DNA from: Alkalihalobacillus alcalophilus ATCC 27647 = CGMCC 1.3604
GTDB taxonomy: Bacteria; Bacillota; Bacilli; Bacillales; Bacillaceae_D
Assembly (NCBI RefSeq): GCF_000292245.2
Contig: NZ_ALPT02000087.1
Coordinates: forward strand, 1 to 16,455
Direction: 5' to 3'
DNA: 16,455 nucleotides
The notes below the pieces were generated by a model that ran no database searches, was not told where the DNA came from, and saw only the letters and a program-made list of their open reading frames with translations. Shown here in pieces: positions 14,966-16,455 of this stretch; the stretch's first letter is position 1; every line of letters starts with the position of its first letter. Position numbers and translations under genes: made by a program.

Positions 14966-15149
14966 TCATTAATTGATAGTTAGCTAGGATAAAAAGTGAT
15001 AATGTTACCGTAGGATACGGAATATGGTTTTGTTGAAGGAGAGGCGATCGCGACATGAATGACAAAACTACCAATAAGTTTAATTGTCAGTCAAATAACC
15101 AGCTGCTAAGCTGTTTACTTTCTATTAAATTGAAAAATATGTTAAACTC
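14966..15149 (+). pseudogene. Decayed N-terminal remnant of an aldo/keto reductase
   Basis: Aldo/keto reductases often begin SLTDxxxLANGVKIPxVGYGTW. Here SLIDS is coded from 14966, a second frame gives LARIKSDNVTVGYGIWF through 15030, and a third frame gives FVEGEAIAT near 15028-15053. Frame changes and stops break the reading. The expected following 60-70 residues, with the catalytic Asp and Tyr and the barrel start, are missing before the intact piece begins at 15150. The resemblance is by eye and short. A 44-codon open frame at 15055 with AAGGAGAGG upstream crosses the same DNA in another frame and looks incidental. Confidence 0.4.
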
Positions 15150-16139
15150 ATGGCGTACCGTGCTGGGCTTGATTATTATGATTTATATTTAATTCATTGG
15201 CCAAACCCAAAACAAAATAAATATGTTGAAGCTTGGCAAGCACTCATTGATTTAAAAAAATCTGGACTTATTCGTTCCATCGGTGTATGTAACTTCCTCC
15301 CTGAGCATATTGAGCGACTCGAACAAGAAACAGCTGTCAAACCGAGTCTTAATCAAATTGAGTTACATCCTTATTTTAATCAAAAAGAGCAAAGAGAGTG
15401 GCATCTAAAAAATGAGATTCAAACACAATCATGGAGCCCTTTGAGTCGAGCGAATGCACTCTTCCAGGAAGAGACCCTTTTAAACCTTGCAGCTGAATAT
15501 AAAAAATCACCTTCACAAATCATCCTTCGTTGGCATTATCAGCTAGGCTCTATCGCGATTCCTAAGTCTGCAAACCGCGAGCGACAACTTGAAAATATCT
15601 CTATTTTCGACTTTTCCTCAGAAGCAGATATGATCGCGATCGTCATTTTAGAAAGGTTTGATCGAGTCTTAAAAGAAATTATTAATACCGTTTTAGTTCG
15701 GGCCTTTGGAGAACAAATTGAACATACAAAATTCGATTTAGTCTATTGTGTCAATGGATTTATCGGTATGTATTCAAAACTATTTCTTTATTATCGAATT
15801 CCTATTGACCTAGAAGCTTTAGCGCACTCCTTAGTAGAAAAAACAGAAATTCTAGCCAAACATGTTCAAGTACCTTTTCTCACCTTTGATCTCGACCAAT
15901 TTTTTAAAGATAAAGGAACTGTCGAAGTTACACCTGAACAATTAGTGGCCTTAATTGAACAAAAGAAAACGGGCCTGGATGACTCTATCGAGAAAGAATC
16001 ACTTTCTTTATTACAAGAACAATTATCAAATCATCCCAACTATTCAAAAGCGATTATAAAAGGGTTATGTGAAAACATCCGCCTTCACCCTGAGTGTAAG
16101 GATCTGTTCTATTTACTACGTATTTACTTCGAATTTTAA
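15150..16139 (+). CDS. Chimeric ORF: N-truncated aldo/keto reductase fused to TetR C-terminal domain
   Basis: The open frame is 329 codons. Residues 1-164 are the C-terminal part of an aldo/keto reductase: LDYYDLYLIHWP, IGVCNFLPEHIERL, NQIELHPYFNQKE, WSPLSRANAL, QIILRWHYQLGSIAIPKS and NISIFDFSSEADM are all family landmarks. The usual first 80-90 residues, including the GYRxIDTAxxYxNE segment and the catalytic Tyr, are absent, so reductase activity is not expected. From about residue 165 (VILERFDRVLKEIINTVLVRAFGEQ) to the end (IIKGLCENIRLHPECKDLF) the sequence resembles the ligand-binding C-terminal domain of longer Bacillus TetR-type regulators; no helix-turn-helix precedes it. I see no ribosome binding site before ATG 15150. 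The likeliest explanation is two broken genes joined in frame by a deletion. The TetR assignment is less certain than the reductase one. Confidence 0.7.
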   Translation: MAYRAGLDYYDLYLIHWPNPKQNKYVEAWQALIDLKKSGLIRSIGVCNFLPEHIERLEQETAVKPSLNQIELHPYFNQKEQREWHLKNEIQTQSWSPLSRANALFQEETLLNLAAEYKKSPSQIILRWHYQLGSIAIPKSANRERQLENISIFDFSSEADMIAIVILERFDRVLKEIINTVLVRAFGEQIEHTKFDLVYCVNGFIGMYSKLFLYYRIPIDLEALAHSLVEKTEILAKHVQVPFLTFDLDQFFKDKGTVEVTPEQLVALIEQKKTGLDDSIEKESLSLLQEQLSNHPNYSKAIIKGLCENIRLHPECKDLFYLLRIYFEF

Positions 16140-16180
16140 CTTTAAAAGAGCAATAAAGAGAAGAAAAAGGGAGAGCCGTT

Positions 16181-16210
16181 TTGACAAATATGAAAAAGGA
16201 GCGATTCTGA
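16181..16210 (+). other. Candidate leader micro-ORF overlapping the DUF3006 start
   Basis: AGGGAG at 16169-16174 precedes TTG at 16181, which opens a 9-codon frame (MTNMKKERF) whose TGA overlaps the ATG of the next gene as TGATG. Such an overlap permits translational coupling. It may also be chance, or the 3' end of a lost upstream gene. Confidence 0.2.
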
Positions 16211-16452
16211 TGAAAGAAATAGCCGTGTTAGATCGTATAGAAGGTAATCATGCCGTTTTATTAGTAGGTAATAGCGAAAAAGAAAAAACAATCGAAAAAT
16301 CCCTACTTCCCCCCGGTTCTAGAGAAGGCACATGGTTTAATGTAGAGCTCTCTGGAGATGAGATACTGAAGATAACTATAGACCAAAAAGAAGCAGAAGA
16401 AGTTCAAAAGAGAGTTCGTGCTAAAATGGCTATGTTAAGAAGGAAAAAATAA
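16210..16452 (+). CDS. DUF3006 family small protein
   Basis: An 80-residue, charged, cytosolic protein beginning MKEIAVLDRIEGNHAVLLVG and ending in a basic tail (RVRAKMAMLRRKK). The pattern 'DRIEG..AVLLV', then 'LPPGSREGTWF' and 'EILKITID' is characteristic of DUF3006, short proteins of unknown biochemical role often encoded beside ComEC/metallo-beta-lactamase-fold proteins. No such partner is in this window. The start is ATG at 16210 with AAGGAG 8 nt upstream. It follows the chimeric ORF on the same strand after 70 bp, but the two need not be functionally linked. The stop is 3 bp from the window end, so any downstream partner is not visible. Confidence 0.82.
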   Translation: MKEIAVLDRIEGNHAVLLVGNSEKEKTIEKSLLPPGSREGTWFNVELSGDEILKITIDQKEAEEVQKRVRAKMAMLRRKK

Positions 16453-16455
16453 TCA

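Noticed and set aside
15044..15051. GCGATCGC octamer
   Set aside because: It is a single short palindrome in the reductase remnant; one copy carries no evidence of a repeat family or recombination site.
14820..15074. Minus-strand open frame of 84 residues
   Set aside because: No ribosome site, unlikely composition (runs of Leu, Phe, Asn), and it overlaps the reductase N-terminal remnant and the other minus-strand fragment.

Overview
The window looks like a chromosomal carbohydrate-utilisation island of a low-GC Gram-positive, most likely a Bacillaceae member. The evidence is AT-rich DNA, strong AGGAGG-type ribosome binding sites, TTG and GTG starts, lipoboxes, a YesM/YesN-style two-component system, an LplABC-type importer with no ATPase of its own, and a CcpA-type cre match. 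I cannot name the species; an alkaliphilic or halotolerant Bacillus relative is only a guess.

Layout, 1-5018 (minus strand): an operon read as permease (LplB type), permease (LplC type), substrate-binding lipoprotein, then a cytosolic GH32 fructosidase cut by the window edge. 5019-5244 is its control region, with two 23-bp-spaced direct repeats, a perfect cre match and the terminator of the upstream gene. 5245-5865 is a YesL/DUF624 membrane protein with a second pair of the same repeats upstream. 6019-10708 is a regulatory operon: sensor histidine kinase, AraC-type response regulator (frameshifted at its extreme C-terminus) and a membrane-anchored solute-binding protein. 10863-12701 is a surface GH32 lipoprotein with an altered nucleophile box and a C-terminal Ig-like domain, behind a good sigma-A-like promoter overlaid by palindromes. 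12848-13357 is a tandem array of about ten 51/52-bp units. 13465-14454 is a LacI-family regulator with its own terminator and promoter. 14455-15149 has no intact gene but holds probable gene debris. 15150-16139 is an in-frame chimera of an N-truncated aldo/keto reductase and the C-terminal domain of a TetR-type regulator. 16210-16452 is a small DUF3006 protein.

Inferred working model: the surface GH32 lipoprotein cuts a fructan (levan, inulin or related) outside the cell. The lipoprotein and two permeases import the oligosaccharides using a shared ATPase encoded elsewhere (MsmX type). The cytosolic GH32 enzyme releases fructose. The kinase, perhaps with the anchored binding protein as sugar sensor, phosphorylates the AraC-type regulator, which I propose acts at the repeated CCAAA[GT]AT[AT]TT boxes upstream of both the permease operon and yesL. 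The LacI-type regulator is the likely repressor of the surface enzyme, and CcpA probably adds catabolite control.

The most unusual items are the conserved 23-bp-spaced box pairs, the 51-bp array whose minus strand repeats an SD-ATG-AAA-AAA mini-ORF start, the GH32 with NLADPNG instead of WMNDPNG, the slippery frameshift in the response regulator, and the AKR/TetR fusion at a deletion scar.
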